A stretch of 64,000 bases of DNA from Brevibacillus daliensis (GCF_021245735.1 NZ_JAJISB010000008.1:62001-126000); one strand, 5' to 3'. Positions 50,697 to 59,166 are shown, counted from the first letter of the stretch. Program-made: numbers and translations. The notes: generated from the letters alone by a model not told the origin.

Positions 50697-52643
50697 ATGC
50701 TGTCTTCAAGATCCAAAGAGATTTTAAAAATGTTGATATTAGCACAACAGCCATTACGCATCAAAAACCTTGCTCAAGACTTTCAAGTAAGTGAGCGAAC
50801 GATTAAATATGATCTGGATGGGGTTCGTACATGGCTAAAGGAACATAACATACTTATCCATTCGCAACCCAATCGTGGCATCTGGGTAGAATGTGATGAG
50901 GAAGAAAGTCAAAATATGCTGGAATGGTTGCATATGCATGGTAGCCAGGATATTTTCTTACACCAGAATGAGCGTGCCAGATTTATTGCGTTAGAGCTGA
51001 TATGTCAGGATGGGTATTTGCGAATCAATGATTTATCAGAAATATTAGCCGTAAGTCGAAACACGATCATTGGTGATCTGGAAGAAGTAGAGCGTTTTTG
51101 TTCTAGATGGCAGCTTGTATTCGAAAGAAAGGTTCGAGTGGGACTTCGGATAACAGGCCAGGAGCTACATGTTCGTTTAGCCATCGAACAGCTAATGCAT
51201 GAAATTTTGAGCGGATATGAGATGTTAAAAATTGTCCAAAGCATCACACAGGAACATGACGTTCCCTCATTCGCTCTATCCTTCTATCAATGGCTCAAGC
51301 TTGATGAACGGGATCAGCAACTGGTAAAACAAACGATAAATAGTTTGGCACATCGGGTTAGTAATGATCTGTCCATCTATTTTTCTGATCGGTTGCTTAT
51401 CAGCCTATTAATCCGAATCAGTATTGTCATTCAGCGATTGTGTCACGGCACAGATCATTTATTGGATCGATTTGAAATTTCGCTTATTCACCAATTTTCT
51501 ATCTTTGAGTATTTCCAGCAAGACATGAAGGTGTTGTTTGACCAATTAGGGTTACCGATTACTGACAAAGAGGTTGCTTTCATCTGCATGCCAACTATTC
51601 GGATGGTAATTGATCCGACTGCATTAGATGACGTGACAGGGGATGCTCAGCAAAATGAAATGTTTGCGGTTACAAAAAGACTGATTGAAGCAGTTAGTTC
51701 CAGGCTGGAGATCCCCTTTAATGAGGATCGTACACTATTAGAAAGTCTATTTGCACATATGTCAGATCGAGTTGTGAAATATCGTAATGGTGTATTGGAC
51801 CCAAATCCGCTAACGGACGAAATCATTCGCATGTTTCCGGGCTTGTTTACAACCTTAAAGCAAATATGCATTGAACACTTAAAAGACTATCAGTTGTTCT
51901 TAACCAATTCTGATATCGCTTACATTGTATTACACTTTCAAGCAGCTTTTGAACGAATTAAGGACCGTGAACAATTCAGAGTGTTGCTTGTTTGTGGTAC
52001 CGGACGTGGAAGTGCTACCTTACTCAAGACTTATTTAGAAAAAGAAATGCGGAACTTACACATTGTAGGCCTCTGTTCAAGTATAGAAGTGAACCAATTC
52101 TTGCAAAAAACAGAAGTCGATTTAATTATCAGTGTGATTCCAATCCAGGCTTCTGTACCTGTTGTGGAAATAAGCGCACTGCCTACCAAAAATGATAAGG
52201 ACAAAGTAAAAGTAGCTCTTCGCAAGATTCAGGAAGAAATGCAAGGAAAAAAAGTGGGCAATGAACAGAGAAAGCGATTACAAACAAGCTCTAAGCAGTT
52301 TCCTGAAATTCCAATTGAAATAACCAGTAAGGTAGAAAATCTAACACAAGAGGTTATCTTGCAAGGATTTGAAATTGGAATGAAGCTAACTACACAGTTT
52401 GTCCATTTGTTGCCAGGAAATCGGCAGCAAGGTTTGTTGCTTCACATCTTGCTTATGTTGAATCGTTTACGCTTTGGTACACCTTATATGGAATATGAGG
52501 CAGAAGGTCTACAAGAATCCAAGCATATGCAAAGGTATCGGTTGGCATTGGAAGAGTTTTTCAATCAGGAACAACTTCAAATACCTTCGAGTGAAGTTAG
52601 TGCTATCATGCGCTATTTCACAGAAGAGAGGAGCATACAATGA
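50697..52643 (+). CDS. PRD-containing PTS-controlled transcription activator (BglG/MtlR/LicR type)
   Basis: A 648-residue regulator. A DeoR-like winged helix at the start (VSERTIKYDLDGVR) and a second HTH (LAVSRNTIIGDLEEV) are followed by two PRD domains (about 180-420) and an EIIB-like domain with Cys433 in LLVCGTGRGS. A C-terminal region (about 535-645) looks like a third PRD (LLLHILLMLNRLRFG) rather than the EIIA domain usual in MtlR or LicR. PRD histidines are phosphorylated by HPr and EII proteins to signal sugar supply. It lies between the two cassette copies, and its stop overlaps the start of amidohydrolase 2 (ATGA), so it is the leading gene of copy 2. Confidence 0.88.
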   Translation: MLSSRSKEILKMLILAQQPLRIKNLAQDFQVSERTIKYDLDGVRTWLKEHNILIHSQPNRGIWVECDEEESQNMLEWLHMHGSQDIFLHQNERARFIALELICQDGYLRINDLSEILAVSRNTIIGDLEEVERFCSRWQLVFERKVRVGLRITGQELHVRLAIEQLMHEILSGYEMLKIVQSITQEHDVPSFALSFYQWLKLDERDQQLVKQTINSLAHRVSNDLSIYFSDRLLISLLIRISIVIQRLCHGTDHLLDRFEISLIHQFSIFEYFQQDMKVLFDQLGLPITDKEVAFICMPTIRMVIDPTALDDVTGDAQQNEMFAVTKRLIEAVSSRLEIPFNEDRTLLESLFAHMSDRVVKYRNGVLDPNPLTDEIIRMFPGLFTTLKQICIEHLKDYQLFLTNSDIAYIVLHFQAAFERIKDREQFRVLLVCGTGRGSATLLKTYLEKEMRNLHIVGLCSSIEVNQFLQKTEVDLIISVIPIQASVPVVEISALPTKNDKDKVKVALRKIQEEMQGKKVGNEQRKRLQTSSKQFPEIPIEITSKVENLTQEVILQGFEIGMKLTTQFVHLLPGNRQQGLLLHILLMLNRLRFGTPYMEYEAEGLQESKHMQRYRLALEEFFNQEQLQIPSSEVSAIMRYFTEERSIQ

Positions 52644-53779
52644 TCTACGATTTGATAATTCAACATGCACATGTTATCGATCCAGCAACCAATCGAAATG
52701 GACGGTATCACATATTGATTCAGGATGGGAAGATCGCTAAGGTATTGCATGCTACACATGCAGACGAGCAGTTACCAGAGGCAAAACAGCTGATTGATGC
52801 GAAGGAAATGATTGTCACCCCAGGGCTGATCGATCTTCATGTACATGTATATGAGGATAAAACACCACTGGGAATCTCAGCTGATCGAATTGGAGTAAAC
52901 CAAGGGGTTACGACTGTAGTTGATGCAGGTAGTGCAGGGGCTACAACATTCGATGAGTTTATTAAAATTGCGATTGAACCAAGCACCACGGAAGTTCTTG
53001 CTTGGATTAATATATCTGGTTCAGGTTTATGTCAAGGATTATCTGAGTTAGCAAATATGGAGTGGCTGGCTGTAGAAGAGACAAAAAAGCTTGTGAAAAA
53101 AGACGCAAGAGTAATTGGAATAAAAGCTCGTATGAGTGGTTCAGTTGTAAAAGAAAGTGGAATTGAACCATTGAGAGTAGCGAAAAAATTAGCCAATGAA
53201 CTTGAACTTCCAACAATGGTTCATATCGGAAACGCTCCTCCAAAACTGACTGAGGTATTGCCTTTATTAGAGAGTGGAGATGTTGTTACACATGCCTTCC
53301 ATGGTAAAAAGGGTGGAATTTTCACAGAAATGGGAGAGTTACTTCCTGAAGCAAGAGAAGCGTTGAATCGTGGCGTAATATTTGATGTGGGCCATGGTAC
53401 TTCCAGTTTTAGTTTTGCCACGATGCGACATGCACTCAAGCAGGGTATCAAACCAAAAACGATTAGTACCGATATTTATTGCCACAATGTTGATGGCCCT
53501 GTACACAGCATGGCGATCACAATGACCAAATTAGTTGCGCTTGGAATCTCCCTAGAGGAAGTAATTGAAATGTCAACAGCAGCACCAGCACGTATTCTGA
53601 ACCAAGCTAACCAACTAGGAACGCTTCAAGAAGGTACAATTGCTGATTTGACAATCATGAAGCTTGTTGATGAACCAATTACTCTTATCGATTCTGAAAA
53701 AGAGGAGTTGGTAACACCACAATATATAAAACCGGTGATGACCGTAAAAACAGGGAAGGTATTTACATGCACATGCTAA
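52640..53779 (+). CDS. Amidohydrolase/deacetylase-type metallohydrolase, EF_0837/AHA_3915 family (copy 2)
   Basis: A 379-residue homologue of the enzyme at 46718, with the same metal-binding set (GLIDLHVHVYE, GIKARMSG, MVHIGNAP, THAFHGKKGG, ISTDIYCH). It overlaps the regulator stop by four bases and the PRD gene by 13, so translation is coupled throughout. In this copy the DgaE and DgaF enzymes lie in the same operon, which makes a role in preparing D-glucosaminate 6-phosphate or a related acid, for instance by deacylation, the most economical guess. Confidence 0.88.
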   Translation: MIYDLIIQHAHVIDPATNRNGRYHILIQDGKIAKVLHATHADEQLPEAKQLIDAKEMIVTPGLIDLHVHVYEDKTPLGISADRIGVNQGVTTVVDAGSAGATTFDEFIKIAIEPSTTEVLAWINISGSGLCQGLSELANMEWLAVEETKKLVKKDARVIGIKARMSGSVVKESGIEPLRVAKKLANELELPTMVHIGNAPPKLTEVLPLLESGDVVTHAFHGKKGGIFTEMGELLPEAREALNRGVIFDVGHGTSSFSFATMRHALKQGIKPKTISTDIYCHNVDGPVHSMAITMTKLVALGISLEEVIEMSTAAPARILNQANQLGTLQEGTIADLTIMKLVDEPITLIDSEKEELVTPQYIKPVMTVKTGKVFTCTC

Positions 53780-54141
53780 ACCAAGTTGTAGAAGAGGTTA
53801 ACAATGTTTCACCTATTGAGGATTCTGAGTTAGATTCTTTTATGAATCTATTGCAGGTAGTTAAAGAAGAGACTGAACAAATTAATTTGGAGATATCCGT
53901 AGATCGTTGGACTTTAATAGGAGTGCATTTGCTAGCATTTACACGACGTATCCGTAACAAAGAAACGTTACCACCGATTGATCCTGCAATGCTAGAAGAA
54001 AGCAATCAAGATTTTAAAGCGATTTCAAAAAAAGTACTACAGATCTACGGTGATCAATATAACACTGAGATTGAACCGATCGAGGTTTTCCTCATGCAGG
54101 TTCATCTAGAGACAGCAAAAGCTCTACAACAAGAAGCCTAG
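53767..54141 (+). CDS. Stand-alone PRD-domain protein, EF_0829/AHA_3910 family (copy 2)
   Basis: A 124-residue soluble protein made of a single PRD-like domain with His in LIGVHLLAFTRRIR and in LMQVHLETAKAL, the two places where PRDs carry phosphorylatable histidines. It has no DNA-binding part, so it may be a phosphorylation-dependent switch or adaptor acting on the regulator or the transporter. Two starts, 53767 and 53773, lie within the end of the amidohydrolase gene. It is the intact counterpart of the broken gene at 47848. Confidence 0.83.
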   Translation: MHMLNQVVEEVNNVSPIEDSELDSFMNLLQVVKEETEQINLEISVDRWTLIGVHLLAFTRRIRNKETLPPIDPAMLEESNQDFKAISKKVLQIYGDQYNTEIEPIEVFLMQVHLETAKALQQEA

Positions 54142-54154
54142 GAGGTAATGAATC

Positions 54155-54517
54155 ATGAGTAAACAAGTTAAAGTAGTAATCGGGGATCGTTTGGGCAAAG
54201 GACAAAACATTGCAAAAGGTATTGAAGCTGCTGGTGGGATCGCGATTCTAATCCCAGGCGTAGGTGCAGATATGAAAGTAGGAGACACGATGAAAAAAGA
54301 AGAAGCAGACTTCGGACTTTCTTTCTGCGGTAGCGGTGGAGCAGGCGCTGTAACTGCAAAAACAAAATACGGCTATGACATCGAATTTGGTCTTCGCTCT
54401 GTAGATGCAGGGATCACAGCTCTTCGTAACGGTAAAAAAGTAATCGGTTTTGGATTCATGGATATAGAAGAACTAGGAAGACGCATGACTGAAGAGTATA
54501 TCAAACTTCAAGGCTAG
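54155..54517 (+). CDS. Glycine-rich SFCGS family protein, EF_0830/AHA_3911 (copy 2)
   Basis: A 120-residue protein nearly identical to copy 1, with the invariant SFCGSGGAGAVTAKT and KVIGFGFMDIEELGRRMTEEY. AGGAGG precedes the ATG. The conservation of the Cys loop in both copies supports a catalytic or phosphate-carrying role, though none is proven. Confidence 0.87.
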   Translation: MSKQVKVVIGDRLGKGQNIAKGIEAAGGIAILIPGVGADMKVGDTMKKEEADFGLSFCGSGGAGAVTAKTKYGYDIEFGLRSVDAGITALRNGKKVIGFGFMDIEELGRRMTEEYIKLQG

Positions 54518-54529
54518 GAGGAAATCAAG

Positions 54530-54877
54530 ATGAGAGAGTTCGATCAAACAATGACACTTACAGGAGTAGGTGAAACCAAAGAAGCTGCATTTAACCAAGT
54601 GTTTAGTCAAATCAAGAACAAAGTATCAAGAGAAAGCAATGATATTATTTTCCGAATAGAACCAGTGGATATAGAGGTGCTGTCTGCTTCTGTTCTTACC
54701 TATAAAGAAAGATTTCTTGGTATCTTTTTCCCACGGACTCGCACTCGGTATACTGTCAAGGCTCGTGTATCTGTACGTCTTTGTGCCGTCGAACTCTCTA
54801 AAATTGATTTCAAGGAAGAACAACGATCTACAGCAGATAAAATGCTGGGACTGAAGAAGAAAGCAAAAACCCAGTAA
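54530..54877 (+). CDS. DUF4312 protein, EF_0831/AHA_3912 family (copy 2)
   Basis: A 115-residue counterpart of the gene at 48611, less strictly conserved than the SFCGS and membrane proteins but with the same blocks (TLTGVGETKEAAFNQVFSQI, FPRTRTRYTVKARVSVRL). AGGAGG lies upstream. Soluble, function unknown, part of the putative transporter operon. Confidence 0.85.
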   Translation: MREFDQTMTLTGVGETKEAAFNQVFSQIKNKVSRESNDIIFRIEPVDIEVLSASVLTYKERFLGIFFPRTRTRYTVKARVSVRLCAVELSKIDFKEEQRSTADKMLGLKKKAKTQ

Positions 54878-54895
54878 TAGAAATGAGGGAAAGAG

Positions 54896-55684
54896 ATGGG
54901 TATTACTTTAGCCATCGTATTAAAATCCATTATTATTGGTGCCTTGGTTGGTTTTGGTGTTGGAGCCGGAGCCGCTCGTATGTTCCACGCACCTAATGTT
55001 CAAGGTATGGGAGCTTTTCGTACATTTGGAGAGCTAAATGCATGTGAAGGAGATCCAATTTCTCACTTCTCGTTCGGTTTAGGATTCCTGTTTAACGCAT
55101 GGGCATCTGTAGTAGGTGCTGGTGCCTTGACACAAGACGTTGATCACCGTATTATCCCGAACTGGGCTGCTGCAGCTTTGTTATGGAAAAATCGTGATGT
55201 TACGAAAACTCTACATGATCCGAAAAAAATGGCGTTTGCTGGTGCAATTGTAGGTATATTTGTTGTTACATTGCTTAACTCTACTGCATCAAGCGTTCCA
55301 GCATCAATGCAAAGCGTGGCTACACAAGTACTTGTTCCTGCAGCAAACTGGCTGATCAATCCTATCATGCCGATCGTATTCTGGATTGCAGCGATGGATG
55401 CTGGAAGACGTACAGGTATCTGGTCTACTGTTCTTGGTGGAATTGGTCACCTGATCATGGGTAACGCTGTTCCAGGTATCGTTCTTGGTATTTTGATTGG
55501 TAAAGGTGTAGATGACAGCGGTTGGAACAGAATTACGAAAACTCTCGTTATTGCTGTTGTAATCCTTTATGTACTAAGCGGATTCTTCCGTGGTTTCGAT
55601 GTAAACTTACTGCATAGCTTTTACCTAGATATTCCTCAATGGTTAATTGACTTGCACGCATTCTTTGGATCTGAGGTGAAGTAA
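54896..55684 (+). CDS. DUF4311 membrane protein, EF_0832/AHA_3913 family (copy 2)
   Basis: A 262-residue polytopic protein about 91% identical to copy 1 by eye. Changes are concentrated in the hydrophobic stretches near residues 100-120, 220-230 and 240-250, while FGELNACEGDPISHF and the region around GIGHLIMG are unchanged. The leader GAGGGAAAGAGATG is also conserved between copies. It is coupled to DUF4310, whose ATG follows the stop by one base. Confidence 0.87.
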   Translation: MGITLAIVLKSIIIGALVGFGVGAGAARMFHAPNVQGMGAFRTFGELNACEGDPISHFSFGLGFLFNAWASVVGAGALTQDVDHRIIPNWAAAALLWKNRDVTKTLHDPKKMAFAGAIVGIFVVTLLNSTASSVPASMQSVATQVLVPAANWLINPIMPIVFWIAAMDAGRRTGIWSTVLGGIGHLIMGNAVPGIVLGILIGKGVDDSGWNRITKTLVIAVVILYVLSGFFRGFDVNLLHSFYLDIPQWLIDLHAFFGSEVK

Positions 55685-55685
55685 G

Positions 55686-56342
55686 ATGACTGATCAATCT
55701 ATCAAAAATCAAGGTTTCTGGTTATCTGAGTGGGCTTTCCCAATCTTTGTTGCTACACTTTGTTCTGGTATATTTGCCGGTACACATATGTACTATGTAT
55801 ACCATGTAGGGGCATTTAATGATATTGCCATTGTTGCGATGCTGGAAGCAGGTATTAAAGGTGGAAGCTACGGAGCTGCCGCAGCGTTTGGTGCAAGTTT
55901 CTTGTTTGCTCGAATTCTGGAAGGTCCACTGGTTGGTATCCTGGATATAGGTGGTTCCTTACAGACAGGTATTGGTATCGGTGTTCCTGCTCTCCTTCTT
56001 AGTGCAGGTATCACGGGTCCAATCGAAAACTTCGGACTTTCTTTGATCGTTGGAGCCATTTGTGGTCTATTAATTGGTTTGATTATCATTTTGATTCGTC
56101 GTTACACGGTAGCAGGTGCGAACTCTACGTTCGGGGCTGATGTGATGATGGGAGCAGGTAATGCATCAGGACGTTACCTAGGCCCACTGATTGTTATTAC
56201 TGCAATCATGGCTTCCATTCCTGTAGGTATCGGGGCAACCATAGGGGCAGCAATTTTTTATGCTTACAAAAAACCAATTGCTGGTGGCGCAATCATTGGC
56301 GCAATGATTATGGGAGCACTTTTCCCAATTCAAATTGTATAG
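55686..56342 (+). CDS. DUF4310 membrane protein, EF_0833/AHA_3914 family (copy 2)
   Basis: A 218-residue glycine-rich membrane protein paralogous to 49770, with TLCSGIFAGTHMYYVYHVG and ADVMMGAGNASGRYLGPL. It probably forms a permease with DUF4311. The gap to the DgaE-type gene is only about 20 bp with no terminator, so import and breakdown genes are co-expressed here. Confidence 0.87.
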   Translation: MTDQSIKNQGFWLSEWAFPIFVATLCSGIFAGTHMYYVYHVGAFNDIAIVAMLEAGIKGGSYGAAAAFGASFLFARILEGPLVGILDIGGSLQTGIGIGVPALLLSAGITGPIENFGLSLIVGAICGLLIGLIIILIRRYTVAGANSTFGADVMMGAGNASGRYLGPLIVITAIMASIPVGIGATIGAAIFYAYKKPIAGGAIIGAMIMGALFPIQIV

Positions 56343-56364
56343 ATAGATAGAAAGGGTGGAGAAA

Positions 56365-57462
56365 GTGTCCATATATCAAAAATTCGGCTTAAAGCAAGTA
56401 ATTAATGCGAGTGGAAAAATGACGGCGCTGGGAGCAAGCGCCGTCCACCCTGAAATAGCAGAAGCAATGGGTAAAGCTGCCATGGATTATGTTGATATCT
56501 CTGAACTGATGGCAGAAGCAGGCAGACGTATTGCCAAAGCTACGGGAGCAGAAGGTGGATGCCCAACACTAGGAGCTTCAGCAGGTATCGCCATTTCAAC
56601 TGCAGCTGTTATTGCAGGAACAAACTTGGTTGATATAGAAAGAATGCCTCATTCAGAAGGCTTGGCTAATGAAATCATCATTCAAAAAGGACACTCCGTT
56701 CATTTTGGTGGTGCAGTTCATCAGATGATTGCAATTGGTGGCGGGAAAGTAGTAGAAGCAGGTCACGCTAACCAAGTTGAACGTGCTCATATCGAGGGTG
56801 CTATCACTTCAAACACTGCTGCTCTTTTGTATGTTAAGTCGCATCATGCTGTCCAAAAGGGAATGCAATCATTTTTGAGTATGCTTGAAATCGCACATGC
56901 AAACAAGCTGCCACTAATCGTAGATGCGGCAGCTGAAGAAGATTTGCACTACTACATCGCACAAGGTGCCGATTTGGTTATCTATAGCGGTGGTAAGGCA
57001 ATTGAAGGGCCAACTTCTGGACTAATTTGTGGTAAGGCAAAATACACTCAAGCATGTCATGCACAATTCAAAGGTGTTGGTCGTGCGATGAAAGTAGGTA
57101 AAGAAGCGATTATGGGGCTGCTTACTGCTCTTGAACGCTATGAGAATAAAGAGTCTACAGGGGAAGAGCAAAAGAGAAAAATGAACGAATTGCTCCAGGC
57201 ATTGGCAGACGTTCCTGGTGTTCAGGGACGAATCGTGCAGGATGAAGCAGGTCGCGAAATATATCGCGCTCATTTAACGATTGATCCTGAAGTGGCAAAG
57301 CTAACTGCGAAAGAATTGATTTCCGAATTAGAAAGCGGTAATCCGGCAATCTATACACGTAATCACTATTCGAATCTTGGAATTATCAGTATTGATCCAA
57401 GACCACTTTTAGTAGGGCAAGAACAAATCATTGCACAACGGTTGCAAGAACTTTTGAAATAG
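56365..57462 (+). CDS. dgaE: DgaE-type PLP enzyme (D-glucosaminate-6-phosphate ammonia-lyase family)
   Basis: A 365-residue fold-type I PLP enzyme of the SelA-like EF_0838/AHA_3917 family. In Salmonella, DgaE converts D-glucosaminate 6-phosphate to 2-keto-3-deoxygluconate 6-phosphate plus ammonia. PLP-binding features are Lys211 in YSGGKAIEGPTSG and Asp187 in LIVDAAAEEDLH. The start VINASGKMTALG is typical. GTG 56365 is chosen over GTG 56356 because of spacing to AAAGGGTGG. The 2-keto-3-deoxygluconate-6-phosphate aldolase gene follows directly. Confidence 0.85.
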   Translation: MSIYQKFGLKQVINASGKMTALGASAVHPEIAEAMGKAAMDYVDISELMAEAGRRIAKATGAEGGCPTLGASAGIAISTAAVIAGTNLVDIERMPHSEGLANEIIIQKGHSVHFGGAVHQMIAIGGGKVVEAGHANQVERAHIEGAITSNTAALLYVKSHHAVQKGMQSFLSMLEIAHANKLPLIVDAAAEEDLHYYIAQGADLVIYSGGKAIEGPTSGLICGKAKYTQACHAQFKGVGRAMKVGKEAIMGLLTALERYENKESTGEEQKRKMNELLQALADVPGVQGRIVQDEAGREIYRAHLTIDPEVAKLTAKELISELESGNPAIYTRNHYSNLGIISIDPRPLLVGQEQIIAQRLQELLK

Positions 57463-57483
57463 ATGACTGGAGGTCATATTCGA

Positions 57484-58203
57484 ATGAAAGCACAAGTCCG
57501 TATTAATCTATTAGCTAAAGATGCAGAGAATGCTACACAAATTCAAGAAGTTTTGGAAGGTAAAGCTTTGGTTGGTGTAATGGTAAAACCTTTCCCGACA
57601 ATTGAAGAAGCGGTGAAAAAAGTTGAGGAATTCCATGAGGCCAATATCCCTGTCTCCGTTGGTTTGGGGGCAGCTGATCCAACACAATGGAAAAAAGTAG
57701 CTCAGGTAGCAGTGCTTACGAAACCAGTTCACGTTAATCAGGTTTTCCCTGCCGCTGGCTATACGATTGGTCTATTGGAACAAGCTGGTGCAGAAACCAT
57801 TTTCGTAAACGCCGTTATTGAACCGAGCGGTACTCCAGGTAAAGTATACGTAACGACTGGTGAGAAAAGCCAACAATATAAAGAGGCAATCTCATGTGAA
57901 GCAGCCGCAGCATTGATGAAGGATTCCGGTGTAGTTTCTGTTAAGTTCTTTCCATTGAACAATCGTTTGGATGAGTTAGTACCTATGGTAAAAGCTGCAG
58001 TAGCTCAAGGCATTACATGTTTTGAACCATCAGGTGGTATTACGATAGAGAATATGGCTGAGATCGTTGGTATTTGTGAAGAGCATGGTTCTACGGAAGT
58101 GATCCCTCACATCTATACATCTATCGTCGATAAAGAGACAGGATTAACTCGCATTGAAGATGTAAAAGCAATTAAAGAAAATCTTAGCAAATACTGGAAC
58201 TAA
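57484..58203 (+). CDS. dgaF: DgaF-type KDGP aldolase
   Basis: A 239-residue TIM-barrel aldolase of the EF_0839/DgaF family that splits 2-keto-3-deoxy-6-phosphogluconate into pyruvate and glyceraldehyde 3-phosphate. Recognisable blocks are VGVMVKPFPT, VGLGAADPTQW, VSVKFFPLNN (Schiff-base Lys likely in this block) and CFEPSGGIT. The ATG at 57484 has GGAGGTCATATTCGA upstream; the frame opens seven codons earlier. It is the last gene of copy 2 and completes the pathway to central metabolism. Confidence 0.87.
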   Translation: MKAQVRINLLAKDAENATQIQEVLEGKALVGVMVKPFPTIEEAVKKVEEFHEANIPVSVGLGAADPTQWKKVAQVAVLTKPVHVNQVFPAAGYTIGLLEQAGAETIFVNAVIEPSGTPGKVYVTTGEKSQQYKEAISCEAAAALMKDSGVVSVKFFPLNNRLDELVPMVKAAVAQGITCFEPSGGITIENMAEIVGICEEHGSTEVIPHIYTSIVDKETGLTRIEDVKAIKENLSKYWN

Positions 58204-58239
58204 GGGTAGTTCATAGGGAATAGCAAGAAATTTGCCTAC

Positions 58240-58290
58240 AAAAAGCTGTTAAACACCGAAGTCATCTTCTTGTGTTTGACAGCCTTTTTG
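58240..58290 (+). terminator. Terminator after dgaF
   Basis: AAAAAGCTGTTAAACAC pairs with GTGTTTGACAGCCTTTTT, with small mismatches. Confidence 0.8.
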
Positions 58291-58381
58291 GCTTATCTAA
58301 TCATACCTAATGCTTCAAAAATAAAAGCATTACATCAAAAAAATACGCTTTCCCATATAAATTGGAAAGGCGTATTTACTG

Positions 58382-59065
58382 TTAGGACTCTTTTTCGAAT
58401 TGGAATGAACGTGCAATATAAATGACTGGTGTCGAAGCAGCAGATACGATGAATTTAATTAAGTAGGTCGTAATCAAAATATCAAACCATACATCCATTG
58501 GGAACTTGCCTAGGAATGCGATGGTACAGAAGATCAACGTATCAACAAATTGACTAACCACTGTGCTTCCATTATTACGAATCCAAAGTTGATCAGGGCG
58601 TGGTGCAACTTTTTTCAACCAGGTAAAAAGCCTAACATCAAGAAATTGGCTAATATAGTAAGAGACCAAGCTACCAAGTGCCAAGCGCGGCATGAATTCA
58701 AAAATAGTTGCCAATGCGTCATGTGCTATATCAGATGGTTGTGGTTCAAATAATAGCACCATTTGCATGATGATAGTAGCAGCAAATAACGTAAAAAATC
58801 CGAACCAAACGCCTTCTTTAGCAGACTTTTCTCCGTATTTTTCATTCAGAAGGTCTGTACATAGATAAATGGAAGCATACATCGTATTCCCTAAAGTCAT
58901 TGCGAAACCAAACATCTCAATCGTTTTTACAACCTGGATATTAGCCAATATGGTTGCAAAACCAATCCAGGCGTAGATACCCATTTTACCAAATGAGCGG
59001 TAACAAATTAGAAACAGAGTAAAATTGACCAGTACAAAGCCGATCCCAAGCCAAAAATTATACAT
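58382..59065 (-). CDS. Queuosine precursor transporter (YhhQ/VUT family)
   Basis: A 227-residue membrane protein with about six spans, of the DUF165/YhhQ family that imports queuosine precursors such as preQ0 or preQ1. Family sequence includes ASIYLCTDLLNEKYGEKSA and SYYISQFLDVRLFTWLK, with a C-terminal STVVSQFVDTLIFC. AGGAGG lies before the ATG. The leader contains a likely preQ1-I riboswitch whose tail merges with this ribosome site, which independently supports the substrate. Confidence 0.9.
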   Translation of the reverse strand: MYNFWLGIGFVLVNFTLFLICYRSFGKMGIYAWIGFATILANIQVVKTIEMFGFAMTLGNTMYASIYLCTDLLNEKYGEKSAKEGVWFGFFTLFAATIIMQMVLLFEPQPSDIAHDALATIFEFMPRLALGSLVSYYISQFLDVRLFTWLKKVAPRPDQLWIRNNGSTVVSQFVDTLIFCTIAFLGKFPMDVWFDILITTYLIKFIVSAASTPVIYIARSFQFEKES

Positions 59066-59070
59066 GTTGT

Positions 59071-59112
59071 CCTCCTAGTTTTGATAACGCGGGAGTTTTT
59101 CGAACCGCGAGA
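59071..59112 (-). promoter_or_regulatory. Likely preQ1-I riboswitch (translational)
   Basis: On the minus strand stem P1 is CGCGG (59109-59105) with CCGCG (59092-59088). Between them is a loop starting TTCG and containing an A-run before C. The A-rich tail TTATCAAAACTAGGAGG then runs straight into the ribosome site. This follows the known class I pattern (short GC stem, TTC-type loop, tail of the form A-AAAAC-A-GG) and sits before a queuosine-precursor carrier. The loop-to-tail P2 pairing is not obvious and should be modelled. Confidence 0.65.
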
Positions 59113-59137
59113 ATCTATGAAGTTGTCACAATTAAGA

Positions 59138-59166
59138 ATTGTAACTAATTTAACAGATTGTCGCAA
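59138..59166 (-). promoter_or_regulatory. Sigma-A promoter of the queuosine-precursor carrier
   Basis: Minus strand: TTGCGA (59166-59161), 17-bp spacer, TACAAT (59143-59138). The start would be about 20 nt before the riboswitch. Confidence 0.65.
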
